A DNA stretch of 64,000 nt from Rubripirellula sp. Its GTDB lineage: Bacteria > Planctomycetota > Planctomycetia > Pirellulales > Pirellulaceae. Below, one piece after another: positions 40,891-50,981 of this stretch. The notes under the pieces were generated by a model. It worked only from the letters and a program-made list of their open reading frames with translations. It ran no database searches and was not told the origin of the DNA. The translations under genes were made by a program, and so were the position numbers. Each line of letters opens with the position of its first letter. Within the stretch, counting starts at the first letter, position 1. Location of the stretch: positions 1 through 64,000 of the forward strand of contig JAPKCI010000008.1 in assembly GCA_028823035.1 (NCBI GenBank), read 5' to 3'.

Positions 40891-41805
40891 ATGAAATCTG
40901 TCGGCATTCTGTTTCCAGGACAAGGTGCTCAGGCGATCGGCATGGGCCGATGGCTCTGTGAAACGTATCCTAAGGCCAAGACGCTTTTCGATCAGGCTTC
41001 GGAAATCCTGAGCTACGACCTTGCGCAGTTGTGTACTCAGGGCCCCGAAGCACAGCTTAACGAGACGGCGTATAGCCAGCCTGCCTTATTTGTTGTCGGT
41101 ATGGCGGCAGCTTCGGTGATGCGTGATCAGCATCCTGATCGTATCGCTGCGGTGAAGGCAGCCGCCGGACTCAGTCTTGGTGAGTACACGGCCGTCTGTT
41201 TCGCTGGCGGACTGGATTTTGCAGATGGAGTCCGGCTGGTGCAGCGTCGGGGTCAGGCAATGCAGGCCGCCGCTGACGCCGTTGAAAGCGGCATGGCCAG
41301 TGTGTTGGGGCTCGATCTGGAAGCTGTTCAGCAGCTTTGTGATGATTGCCGACAGGACGGTGAGGTCTTGCAACCGGCAAACCTGCTTTGTCCCGGGAAT
41401 ATTGCGGTTTCAGGTCATCTAACAGCGATCGAGCTTTTGATTCCGGCTGCGGAGGCAGCAGGAGCCATGAAGGTCATACCGCTGAGCGTGGCCGGTGCCT
41501 TTCACACTTCTTTGATGCAGCCAGCAGTCGAAGCATTACGATCCGCATTGGAAGAGATTCCTATTCAGAACACGCAGATTCCTGTTTACAGCAACGTCGA
41601 CGCCAGCCCTCACCAGTCAGCGAGTGAGATTCGCGCTCTATTGAGTCGGCAAGTTGTCGGTTCGGTACGCTGGGAAGACTCGATCCGCAAGATGCTTGCA
41701 GACGGCATCGAGGGGTTTGAGGAAGTGGGTACTGGCCGTGTTTTGCGGGGAACCCTCAAGCGAATCAATCGGAAATTGCCTTCGGATGGTTTTGGGGACG
41801 GCTGA
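40891..41805 (+). CDS. fabD: malonyl CoA-acyl carrier protein transacylase
   Basis: MKSVGILFPGQGAQAIGMGRWL; AGLSLGEYTAVCFAGGLDF; GAFHTSLMQPA. Confidence 0.97.
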   Translation: MKSVGILFPGQGAQAIGMGRWLCETYPKAKTLFDQASEILSYDLAQLCTQGPEAQLNETAYSQPALFVVGMAAASVMRDQHPDRIAAVKAAAGLSLGEYTAVCFAGGLDFADGVRLVQRRGQAMQAAADAVESGMASVLGLDLEAVQQLCDDCRQDGEVLQPANLLCPGNIAVSGHLTAIELLIPAAEAAGAMKVIPLSVAGAFHTSLMQPAVEALRSALEEIPIQNTQIPVYSNVDASPHQSASEIRALLSRQVVGSVRWEDSIRKMLADGIEGFEEVGTGRVLRGTLKRINRKLPSDGFGDG

Positions 41806-41932
41806 GAATGCCTTCCTCAGACTTGACCTGCCTGTCTCAAATTTGATCTGTTCACTACTTTCCTTCGTTCGGCCTTGATCCTTCGTCCGGCCTGTACGAT
41901 CCATCGAATTGCAAACACCTGCGGAACACGCC

Positions 41933-42691
41933 ATGGAACTTTCGTTCACCACCGATTTAAAAAATCAGGTCGCCGTCGTCACAGGAGCCTCTCAGGGGCT
42001 CGGAAAAGCGGTTGCGATCGCTTTAGGCATGAATGGGGCACACGTGGTTTGCTTAGCGAGGAACGCCGATAAGCTAGCCTCTGCGGTCGCTGAGATCGAA
42101 TCTGTCAGCGGTTCAGCCGAGGCGGTTGCCTGCGATGTTACCGACCGTGCGGCCGCCAAGGCTGCCATTGAGGGTGCCAAAGAGAAGCACGGCCGCCTCG
42201 ATATCCTTGTTAATAACGCCGGGATCACCCGTGACAAGCTGCTGCGAGGCATGTCGGACGAGGAATGGGATGATGTCATTGCTACTAATTTGACGAGTTG
42301 TTTTGTCTGTTGCCGGGCGGCTGCCGGAATCATGCGACGCAGCAAATACGGTCGAATTATCAATATGGCGAGTATATCGGGGCTGATCGGAAATCCAGGC
42401 CAAGCCAACTATTCTGCCAGTAAAGCAGGGATGATTGGGCTAACTCGGACACTCAGTAAGGAACTGATCAGCCGCGGAGTTACGGTCAATGCGGTCGCGC
42501 CAGGCTTCATTGCCAGTGAAATGACCGCAGAATTGGGCGAAGTAGTGCTGGCAGAGGTTAAAAAGCGGATTCCAGCCAAGCGTGTGGGGACTCCTGAGGA
42601 CGTCGCCGCTGCCGTTCTGTTTCTCGCTTCCAAGAATGCTGGCTATATCTCTGGGCAAACGCTGGTCGTCGATGGCGGTATGATCGGTTAA
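41933..42691 (+). CDS. fabG: 3-oxoacyl-ACP reductase
   Basis: VAVVTGASQGLGKAVAIALG, ILVNNAGITRDKLLRGMSDEEWDDVIATNLTSCF, YSASKAGMIGLTRTL. Confidence 0.97.
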   Translation: MELSFTTDLKNQVAVVTGASQGLGKAVAIALGMNGAHVVCLARNADKLASAVAEIESVSGSAEAVACDVTDRAAAKAAIEGAKEKHGRLDILVNNAGITRDKLLRGMSDEEWDDVIATNLTSCFVCCRAAAGIMRRSKYGRIINMASISGLIGNPGQANYSASKAGMIGLTRTLSKELISRGVTVNAVAPGFIASEMTAELGEVVLAEVKKRIPAKRVGTPEDVAAAVLFLASKNAGYISGQTLVVDGGMIG

Positions 42692-42899
42692 ACTCTTTGA
42701 TGAAATTTGAAAACGGATCGCTGATCTGGCCGTCCGTGTATTGACGCCTTTTGCTTGTTTCACCTATCTTTTCCGCCAAAGCGATTTAATGCGATCGGCT
42801 CTGTTCATTTGGGCGAGGCTGTTGCGAGGTTCGAACCGCTTCCCCAGAATCATACAAAATAACCACTTTCAGCTTGCTGACATCCCTTAGAGACTGCTC

Positions 42900-43148
42900 A
42901 TGGCTACCGTTGAAGAACGCGTGATCGATATCGTGTCGGAACAACTCGGCGTAGATAAAGCAAAAATCACTCTCGAAACCTCTTTTGTGACCGACTTGGG
43001 TGCCGATTCGCTCGACACCGTTGAACTGGTGATGGAACTCGAGGAAGAGTTTGATATCAGCATTCCTGACGAGTCTGCCGAGAAAATTCAGAAAGTCGGC
43101 GAAGCTGTCGATTTCATCGAGAGCAATAAAGGTGACCAAGACGCTTGA
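42900..43148 (+). CDS. acpP: acyl carrier protein
   Basis: 82 aa; [29 protein letters not shown]. Confidence 0.98.
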   Translation: MATVEERVIDIVSEQLGVDKAKITLETSFVTDLGADSLDTVELVMELEEEFDISIPDESAEKIQKVGEAVDFIESNKGDQDA

Positions 43149-43174
43149 TCGTGGTTGCCGAAAGGTCAATCACA

Positions 43175-43234
43175 TCTGGTTCAATCGACTCTGGTTCAAT
43201 CGACTCTGGTTCAATCGACTCTGGTTCAATCGAC
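43175..43234. repeat. 15-bp tandem repeat (TCTGGTTCAATCGAC) x4 between acpP and fabF
   Basis: Four identical in-phase units, with a degenerate copy just upstream. Confidence 0.97.
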
Positions 43235-43369
43235 TCTGCCGCCCCTGAATTCGAGTGCCAGCACACGGCCCAGAGTTTCGCGGGCGGCATTTGTTTTTGT
43301 CTGCCGCCGGGGTGCGACTGATGGCAGATCCCAATCTCCAAGTATGGAATATTCGTACAAGGCATCCGA

Positions 43370-44620
43370 ATGCAACAAGAATTGCAGCGACGCATTGTGG
43401 TCACGGGCGTTGGCGTCGTCTCTCCGCTGGCATTAGACGTCGACACGTTCTGGAGTCGTCTGACGGCGGGAGAGAGTGGCATTCATGACCTCACGACCCT
43501 CGACACGACCAATCACAAAATTCACTTTGGTGGTGACATCCCCGAATTCAATGTCATTGATTGGGTAGAGCCACGGGAAGTCAAACGGCTGGATCGCTTT
43601 ACCCAGTTTGCGGTGCACGCCGGTGGTCAGGCGATCAAGGATTCAGCCCTCGACCTGACCAGCGTCGATCGCACAAAGTGTGGTGTCATTCTTGGTTCTG
43701 GAATTGGAGGTCTTGGCGAGATTGAAATTCAGATTGAGAGGATGCTGAACAAGGGGCCGGACCGAGTGAGTCCGTTTACCGTGCCCAAGATGATGCTGAA
43801 TGCGGCAGGCGGGACTCTCTCTATCACCTACGGTCTGCAAGGTCCCAATTATGCTGTGGCAACGGCTTGTGCCAGCGCAACCAACGCTATGGGTGATGCT
43901 TTACGCAGCGTGCGACTGGGTGAAACGGATGTCGTCATCACGGGTGGTACTGAAGCGGCGATTACCCGCATGGGATTGGCGGCTTTCCAGAACATGAAGG
44001 CACTTTCAACTCGCAATGAGGATCCGCCAGCGGCGAGTCGCCCTTTCGATGCCCACCGGGATGGCTTTGTGCTAGGCGAGGGTGCAGGTCTGTTGGTGTT
44101 TGAAGAATTGGAACACGCCAAGGCTCGAGGTGCTCGCATCTATGCGGAGGTCCTCGGTTATGGCACAACCAGCGATGCCGGACACATCACGGCTCCTGAT
44201 CCCGAGGGCAAAGGTGCTGCTGCCGCAATGCGTGCGGCGATCAAAGATGCCGGTATTTCACCAGAAGAGGTCGACTACATCAATGCACATGGCACCAGCA
44301 CGCCGCTGGGTGACAAGGCAGAGACACAGGCGATCAAAGCGGTTTTCAAAGATCACGCCTACCAGCTGAAATTGAGCAGCACCAAGAGTTCGCTCGGTCA
44401 TTCACTTGGGGCCAGTGGTGGAATCGAAGCAGTGATTCTGTGCAAGACGATTCAGGACTCGCTGATTGCTCCCACTATCAACTACACAACGCCCGATCCG
44501 GATTGCGACCTCGATTACACGCCCAACACGGCTGCGACTTGCGACGTGAATATCGCAATGAGTAACAGTTTCGGCTTTGGTGGTCACAACGCGTGCATTC
44601 TGTTTTGTAAGTATTCCTGA
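43370..44620 (+). CDS. fabF: beta-ketoacyl-ACP synthase II
   Basis: RRIVVTGVGVVSPLALDVDTFWSRLTAGESGI; NYAVATACASATNAMGDA; INAHGTSTPLGDKAE; SSTKSSLGHSLGASGGIEAV. Confidence 0.98.
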   Translation: MQQELQRRIVVTGVGVVSPLALDVDTFWSRLTAGESGIHDLTTLDTTNHKIHFGGDIPEFNVIDWVEPREVKRLDRFTQFAVHAGGQAIKDSALDLTSVDRTKCGVILGSGIGGLGEIEIQIERMLNKGPDRVSPFTVPKMMLNAAGGTLSITYGLQGPNYAVATACASATNAMGDALRSVRLGETDVVITGGTEAAITRMGLAAFQNMKALSTRNEDPPAASRPFDAHRDGFVLGEGAGLLVFEELEHAKARGARIYAEVLGYGTTSDAGHITAPDPEGKGAAAAMRAAIKDAGISPEEVDYINAHGTSTPLGDKAETQAIKAVFKDHAYQLKLSSTKSSLGHSLGASGGIEAVILCKTIQDSLIAPTINYTTPDPDCDLDYTPNTAATCDVNIAMSNSFGFGGHNACILFCKYS

Positions 44621-44718
44621 ACGCTTTCTCTGCCTGGTGGCAAGGATTTGATGGAACACGGCAGACGAAGGTTTGACGCGTGTTCGGGTCCTCATAACGA
44701 ACTTGGCGATACCCAAGC

Positions 44719-45585
44719 ATGGCTCAGTCACTCCTTGATCGTTCCGAGTACGTTGAGCAGGCTTATGTCTATCAGGTGCTGCGTGAACGCTCGAAAATCG
44801 GGTTGCCCATACAGGAGCAGTTGGAACAGATTCGCTACGAACTGCTGACGACCACAAATCTTCCCATTGCGATTGATTATTTACTGACGGAACTTAAACA
44901 TTCGGGTCAAATGGCGCCCGCGATGTACAAGTTGGCCCATTACTTCACGCCGTTTCAGTCCTATCTTGTGGAAGAGGCAGAAAAGGAATCGGGACGATTT
45001 GCGATGGAGACTGCTTTGCAGGTGCTCGAGGGCGAGTCCAAATATCGGATCACCGAGCACAATGCGGCAGGGTTGTTCTTCTATCAGTTTGAAGTGCTCT
45101 GTCGTAATCGTCTGAATTACGATCGGGGGCTGACTGCGATCAGTAACGACCCAACGTTCGATGCCCGTTGGGCAAAGTGGATTCTGATGCTCAGAGCTCA
45201 GGTTGGTCTGGTTGATATGGCGGACTTGTTGTTTCTGGCTAGCGAAGAATATCGGGTGAAGTTGGAAGAATCTGGGCACTCCACGGAAGGGAAAGGTCCG
45301 TTTTTGTTCGGTAGGAAAGAGGGACGTATCGCGATGGGGAATCGCAAACGCGAGCCACTATTTCTGTTCGGGGCGATGCAACGGCATCTCGGGTATCCGA
45401 AGGTTCCGCGTCCCAAACCGATCAATGAGAACAAAGATGCTATCCCGCAAATGATGCGGCGTATGGAACGGCTCGAATCCCGAATCAAGCTAATGGAAGA
45501 AGAACGACGTACAGGGATCGATATTACAAAATTCTATGCTGATAAAAATCGGGATGCCGCGCAGGATGCCAACGATCAACTCTGA
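44719..45585 (+). CDS. conserved hypothetical protein, helical, no recognised domain
   Basis: 288-aa ORF in an otherwise non-coding gap with normal composition; no family recognised. Confidence 0.7.
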   Translation: MAQSLLDRSEYVEQAYVYQVLRERSKIGLPIQEQLEQIRYELLTTTNLPIAIDYLLTELKHSGQMAPAMYKLAHYFTPFQSYLVEEAEKESGRFAMETALQVLEGESKYRITEHNAAGLFFYQFEVLCRNRLNYDRGLTAISNDPTFDARWAKWILMLRAQVGLVDMADLLFLASEEYRVKLEESGHSTEGKGPFLFGRKEGRIAMGNRKREPLFLFGAMQRHLGYPKVPRPKPINENKDAIPQMMRRMERLESRIKLMEEERRTGIDITKFYADKNRDAAQDANDQL

Positions 45586-45614
45586 TCGACCAACTCTGGT
45601 TGATCAACTCTGGC
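45574..45614. repeat. about 15-bp degenerate tandem repeat (GATCAACTCTG-like) x3 overlapping the stop codon of the upstream gene
   Basis: GATCAACTCTGA / TCGACCAACTCTGG / TTGATCAACTCTGG; first copy contains the final codons and TGA. Confidence 0.75.
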
Positions 45615-45646
45615 AGTTTTGCGATTGTGAATAGCAACTCGATGAA

Positions 45647-45682
45647 AAAACGCCACCGCAACAGAAGTCGCGGTGGCGTTTT
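45647..45682. terminator. bidirectional terminator between the hypothetical gene and clpX
   Basis: Perfect 13-bp inverted repeat AAAACGCCACCGC / GCGGTGGCGTTTT, 10-nt loop. Confidence 0.9.
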
Positions 45683-45708
45683 GGTTTCAGTTTGCGTTGT
45701 TTAAAGGA

Positions 45709-46986
45709 TCACGCACTCTTGGTCGTCGGCATCTGAAAGAGAGTGCGACTGCCTTCAACGATGCTCTCGTCGATTTTGAAGACGGTTCCGTCTTCCTGCT
45801 CAGGCAAGTCGTACATGATGTCCAGCATGACGTCCTCAAGGATTCCACGCAGTCCACGTGCTCCGACACCCTTCGTTAAAGCCTTTTGGGCGACGTAATG
45901 CAATGCACCATCGGTGAACTCGACTTCACAGTTTTCCATCTTGAACAGGGCTTGGTACTGCTTGGTAAGAGCATTTTTTGGCTCTTGCATGACCCGTACC
46001 AATCCTTCTTCGTTCAGCGGTTGCAAGTAGCTGACCACTGGCAGTCGACCGACTAACTCGGGAATCAAGCCGTATTGAAGGATGTCCTCCGTTTGTACCT
46101 GAGTCAGCAGTTCCGACTCGGTTTGATCGTTCCGGACATTCTCGCCAGCAAACCCGAGGGTCTTGTGACCCAGTCGTTTGCGGATGATTTCTTCGATTCC
46201 GACAAACGTACCACCCACGATGAACAGAATGTTGCTGGTGTCCATCTGGATATACTGTTGTTCCGGGTGCTTTCGCCCACCCTGGGGGGGGACGTTGGCA
46301 ACGGTGCCTTCAAGCATTTTCAGCAGGCTTTGTTGCACACCTTCTCCGGAGACATCACGAGTGATCGAGACATTGGCACTGGTCTTGCCAATCTTGTCGA
46401 CTTCGTCGATGTACAGGATGCCCCGCTGAGCAGCCTCCACATCAAAGTCTGCAGCATGAAGCAATTTCAGCAACAGGTTCTCGACATCTTCACCGACATA
46501 GCCTGCCTCGGTGAGTGTGGTGGCGTCACCAATGGCGAAGGGAACATTAAGCATTCGTGCCAGAGACCGGGCCAGTAGCGTTTTTCCGCTGCCGGTCGGA
46601 CCTGCTAGAAGAATGTTGCTCTTTTCAATCTCGACTTCAGATTCACCTTCCCAGTCGCTGGTCAAACGCTTGTAGTGATTATGGACTGCTACTGCGAGAA
46701 CTCGCTTTGCAGATGTTTGTCCAATCACATACTCGTCAAGATGCTCGACGATGAATCGGGGCGAAGGGATTTCGTTGAACAGGGACTTGCTCGGCCCACG
46801 CCGCTTCTGTTCCTGATCCAAGATTGACTGGCAGAGTTCAATGCACTCGCCACAGATGTAAACGTCACCGGGACCTTCAACTAGCGGTCCCACATCACGG
46901 TAGCTTTTCCGACAAAAAGAACAGAAAGCGTTCTTTTTGTTTGAGGAAGTTCCTCGGTGAGAGGTTGGGTTATCCTTTGAGGGCAT
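45709..46986 (-). CDS. clpX: ATP-dependent Clp protease ATP-binding subunit ClpX
   Basis: N-terminal zinc-binding [75 protein letters not shown]. Confidence 0.97.
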   Translation of the reverse strand: MPSKDNPTSHRGTSSNKKNAFCSFCRKSYRDVGPLVEGPGDVYICGECIELCQSILDQEQKRRGPSKSLFNEIPSPRFIVEHLDEYVIGQTSAKRVLAVAVHNHYKRLTSDWEGESEVEIEKSNILLAGPTGSGKTLLARSLARMLNVPFAIGDATTLTEAGYVGEDVENLLLKLLHAADFDVEAAQRGILYIDEVDKIGKTSANVSITRDVSGEGVQQSLLKMLEGTVANVPPQGGRKHPEQQYIQMDTSNILFIVGGTFVGIEEIIRKRLGHKTLGFAGENVRNDQTESELLTQVQTEDILQYGLIPELVGRLPVVSYLQPLNEEGLVRVMQEPKNALTKQYQALFKMENCEVEFTDGALHYVAQKALTKGVGARGLRGILEDVMLDIMYDLPEQEDGTVFKIDESIVEGSRTLFQMPTTKSA

Positions 46987-47432
46987 ACACGACTCCTAAT
47001 GTGCGATCGAAATCGCCGCGAGTCGATCCAGTGGAATGCCTGTTTCCTGAGCTTTCGCTCGGCATCCTTTCTGCACCTCGTCACAACGTCCGAAGTTCGC
47101 TTCAATGGTTTCGGGCCACGGCTCGAATGCTTCCCCGTCAACTTCCACAAGGGAAGTCAATTGGGATGGGGCATCCGTATCCTCGAGAGTTCGAGCCTAG
47201 TGTGGTTTGGGTTCAAAAACGATTTATAGTTTCCGAATGCAAGCCCAGCATGGAATTGGGAGGGCAAACAGGCGGAGGGGGTTGTCCTTCTAACTTTCAA
47301 CTTGGAAACGACTTTTGAACACGCTCATTAACTCTCAATTGTCTGAACACCATCGGTGACTCCTCATGTTCCTTCGACAGGTCGTAGGGATGATTCGTCG
47401 GGAAGGGATTGCGTTCACTTAAGGGATAATGA

Positions 47433-47726
47433 TCACGTACTGGTTGATTGGTCCCCCAATGGGAAATCTTCAACCGAGGCCGTTTCAGCGGAATGCTGAT
47501 GGGTTGTCGATTGTATTGTTCGGAATTCTTCGTCGCTGATGTCACCTTTGAAGTGCATTTCTTGCAAGTTTGAGAGGACCTCTTGGGTGTTGTCCCGGTC
47601 TTCAGCCGCGTAGTCCCGAAAGATTGACACGAGGTAAAAGCCTGCCACAAGCAGGACGCTTAGGACCAGCAGGGCAAGCCCAGCCTGCACGTCAGGTTTC
47701 GTCAAAAAATCTGTTACGACCATCAC
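47433..47726 (-). CDS. small single-TM membrane protein with SHOCT-like C-terminal segment
   Basis: 97 aa; one TM (AGLALLVLSVLLVAGFYLVSIF) then LSNLQEMHFKGDISDEEFRTIQST. Confidence 0.65.
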   Translation of the reverse strand: MMVVTDFLTKPDVQAGLALLVLSVLLVAGFYLVSIFRDYAAEDRDNTQEVLSNLQEMHFKGDISDEEFRTIQSTTHQHSAETASVEDFPLGDQSTST

Positions 47727-48122
47727 CTAGCTACCCTGTTTCTACGACCGACACAGCCAGTATTCTTGATTCGGTGACTCTTGCTTCCCGGATGCATGAT
47801 TGTCAGCCTGTTCTCATTTGGACACCGGACAAGAATTTCCGTGCAACGATTGTTCTTGCTGTGCTCCGATGCATCCTGATCGGCTCAGTCAACTCTTGTC
47901 GCTTCGATCAACCGTCTCCCTCATTGTACCGGCAAGCCATCCTCGGCCCTGCCTCCAACGAATCATAGGTGTGTCCAGTAAGGGTGGTCCAGTGTTTTTA
48001 GCCTGCCAGGAAGCAAATTTCCTGTTTCACGCACAATCGCCACGTTTCACGGAGCTGTCGGTTTGATCAAGGACTTGCTGGCTTGCCGCTGTCCCCATCG
48101 AATTGGGGGGCTGGTCCGTCCG

Positions 48123-48398
48123 CTAGTGTTCGTTGAATAAACGCATGGCCTGCTCTGCCATGCTCAGGCCAAGCTGACTATGGCTCTCGATTCGAATGAT
48201 GAGCGGTCCGTCAAACTGTATTTCACCGAGCCTTGCGATTAGAAGGACATGTGCGACGTCTCCCTCTCCAATTGGCTGGTCTTTGACCTGCTGCCCAAAC
48301 CAAGCATCCTCCATTGCCAGCATCCCCTGCTTCGGTCGCCACGACGATGTCGTGCTGCAGCAGTCCGGCGGTATGGTGTCTCGAACGAATGTTGCCAA
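48123..48398 (-). pseudogene. C-terminal fragment of a sugar phosphate isomerase/epimerase-like TIM-barrel protein
   Basis: AWFGQQVKDQPIGEGDVAHVLLIARLGEIQFDGPLIIRIE matches the typical C-terminal strand/helix pattern of the family, but no N-terminal barrel precedes it. Confidence 0.5.
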
Positions 48399-48426
48399 TC
48401 TGTAGCATCGGGTCGAGTAGGGTCGG

Positions 48427-49428
48427 TCAGGTCACGCGGAATCGCAAGGAAAGGTAAAGCGACGGGATCGTCAGTGCAAACACCGCCAGCCCCCATGCGG
48501 GGCCTGCTCCGAGGAACGCATACGAGGCCGCCAACGGAATGATCGTAAAGATGCCAACCCGAATCGCCGTTTGGATCTTAATGGGCGTCGGATCCTGAAC
48601 CGCCCGGAAACCACGCATTACAACAGGTAAGGCAATCATCCCAATCATCAACGGGAAGAGTGAATCGGTTTGAATTTTCCAGCCAGCTTGATTTGCATTG
48701 AGTTGTGGTGCAAACGCTAACACCCCTGCTCCCAGAGCGGTAATCAGCAGCCCAATCTGCAGGTTGGACGATGGACCACCGGTTGCCTCGCGTCGAGCCA
48801 TCGTGGTGATTCCCATGATGAAGATCCCGAACCCGACAGCGATGCCCCAAATGTATTTTTCGAAGAGGGGCGTTCCAGCTACGATTGCAAAGCAAGGAGA
48901 TGCCCCTAGCAGGAAGCTGAGAACGCGGCACCCACCCATCGCGACAGGAGCGAGGGGCGTTTTCTTCAGCGGACCATCGTAGGCCACAATCATGACTGCC
49001 AATGCCAGGCCGACCACGGCGGGCAGCCATGTTAGTGGCACGCCATCCGCCGGGATTCGTCCTGCAGCGGTGGCGAAACCAATCCCTGCCAGCAGCAATA
49101 ACCAACCGACCGTTTTTGCTTGCCCCAACGGAATCAGACCGGCTGGAATGGGACGTCTAGGACGCTGCTTGCGGTCCTGCTCAACGTCGAAGATGTCATT
49201 GAGAATCATTCCCGCCCAATACAAGGCAACTCCCGCGAGAACGATAAGAATGAATCGACTGATTGGTGTTGGCCCTTGATGGACCAGCAGAAAAGCCGCA
49301 CTGACATCCGCAAGCACGGTAAACACATTGGGTAGTCGAATCAACTGCGCCCATGCGTGGAACAAAGACGGTTGAGTCGGCCTTGTTTTTGGACCTTGAG
49401 AATCGGTGACTGAGTGATTTGTGGGCAA
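48427..49428 (-). CDS. UbiA-family prenyltransferase-like membrane protein (EboC-like)
   Basis: 333 aa; NDIFDVEQDRKQRPRRPIPAGLI and YDGPLKKTPLAPVAMGGCRVLSFLLGAS. Confidence 0.85.
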   Translation of the reverse strand: MPTNHSVTDSQGPKTRPTQPSLFHAWAQLIRLPNVFTVLADVSAAFLLVHQGPTPISRFILIVLAGVALYWAGMILNDIFDVEQDRKQRPRRPIPAGLIPLGQAKTVGWLLLLAGIGFATAAGRIPADGVPLTWLPAVVGLALAVMIVAYDGPLKKTPLAPVAMGGCRVLSFLLGASPCFAIVAGTPLFEKYIWGIAVGFGIFIMGITTMARREATGGPSSNLQIGLLITALGAGVLAFAPQLNANQAGWKIQTDSLFPLMIGMIALPVVMRGFRAVQDPTPIKIQTAIRVGIFTIIPLAASYAFLGAGPAWGLAVFALTIPSLYLSLRFRVT

Positions 49429-49663
49429 AGTGTCGCTTTCAGCCGGTGCGTAAAACGGAGATCATGGAACTCGCATTCTAGACGTTTTGATCGCGATTTG
49501 CAGGAGTCCAGATCACGCATTGAATCGTGAATGCGTGAGCGATGCCGAGAACGCTGAGCTTGGTTGGTTCCCCTTGCCTGGCGCTGGTAGGGCAAGACGA
49601 CTCGTTCCGATTAGCTTGTTTTTCAACAAGCCCACGTGATTACGCGTCCTTTTGTGCCCAATG

Positions 49664-50776
49664 CTAACGCTGCTTCTGTGTTTGAAGACGTTGCGTTAGT
49701 TGTGCACCGTGGATCTCAATGTAGCGATTAGTTTCATTGGTGAAGTCGACGTTGACGTTCTCAAAGCGGAAACGCTCTGCTGAGGGCTCTGTAATAGGTC
49801 GAATTGAATAGATTTCGACCAGAGTGATCAGGCGACGCTGATTTGTCGTTATATCCGTCGTTCTGACGCCGCTATCCGCCACCGGATCGCTCCAAAACTC
49901 GATTCTCACAGGTAGATACAGACCAAAATTGGTTTCCAAATCGGGTTTCGCTTTGATTGCGACCCGCATTTGAGTGGGATACAGCAGGGGCCAATCCCGT
50001 CGACCCGACTTTTGCAGAACTGCTTTCCGTCGTTCTTCGCGAAGCTGTCCCGAAATGACAAAGACAGCTTGCTGTTTCAGGTTGGCCGATGCGACGCTCA
50101 GGTCGTAATCTCGTTGCAGCGTGCTGAGCATCTCGGCCCAGACGCCAACCTGCAGGCGGGGGGGAATGGGCTGGTCATTTGTCGCTCCGGGCCCCCATCC
50201 TTCCAATTTTCCGACTTCGACACGCCGCAATGTAACAACCTTGGAAATTTCACTTCGGGTCCATACAAGTCGGCCATCGCTGATTTGCTGCAGCCGGTGC
50301 TTTCCTTTTCCATCGTGCATCGTTAGCTGCAGGTTGAAGCGGCCGGTATTTCCCCCAGCTTGTTCGTAAGTACCAACGCCGATCACCTCACGCCCAGTCG
50401 TCCAGACAATTTCACGTACTTTGGCGTCAAAGGCTGCCCCAGAGACCAGTTGACGCATCACGAGTTGCAGCAAGACGGCAGCATCTGGCTGAGATTTGTC
50501 AGCTACAGGACGAAAAGCGAAAGATTCTTTTACGTTGGCGGCCTGTGAAACGGAATCATCAGGAGCGGTCTGCTGGGCATTTAAAACGGCAGTCATCCAA
50601 AGGGGGGCTGCCAAGGCCAGTAATCGCACGAGAAACCGTGCAGGGTGATCGTGGCTGGTCTTCACCGCGGCAAACGGGTGGACCTGCCCCACTGTTTTGC
50701 GGTGGTGAAACCAGTTTCGCTGGTCGGGTTTCACGGCCGGAAACTCCGTTTTCCTGATGTGACGATCGATCTTCAT
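49664..50776 (-). CDS. secreted protein of unknown function
   Basis: 370 aa; hydrophobic signal-like FLVRLLALAAPLWMTAVLNAQQ; true start may be downstream of 50776; no family recognised. Confidence 0.7.
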   Translation of the reverse strand: MKIDRHIRKTEFPAVKPDQRNWFHHRKTVGQVHPFAAVKTSHDHPARFLVRLLALAAPLWMTAVLNAQQTAPDDSVSQAANVKESFAFRPVADKSQPDAAVLLQLVMRQLVSGAAFDAKVREIVWTTGREVIGVGTYEQAGGNTGRFNLQLTMHDGKGKHRLQQISDGRLVWTRSEISKVVTLRRVEVGKLEGWGPGATNDQPIPPRLQVGVWAEMLSTLQRDYDLSVASANLKQQAVFVISGQLREERRKAVLQKSGRRDWPLLYPTQMRVAIKAKPDLETNFGLYLPVRIEFWSDPVADSGVRTTDITTNQRRLITLVEIYSIRPITEPSAERFRFENVNVDFTNETNRYIEIHGAQLTQRLQTQKQR

Positions 50777-50981
50777 GAACCGGTTGTGCTGATTTTCTCA
50801 AAGATACCGCGTATGACGTGCCGATGACCAACTACGAAGACGGTCTGGACGGACTTCATGGACAACAGTCCTGCAGCGACGCTGATCCTAGATCAGTCCT
50901 GCAGGAGAAGTCCACCCAGATTGAAATAAGACTGAAATATCACGACTCAGCTGAGCAGAAGCCCAGGGAACAGGGGATACG

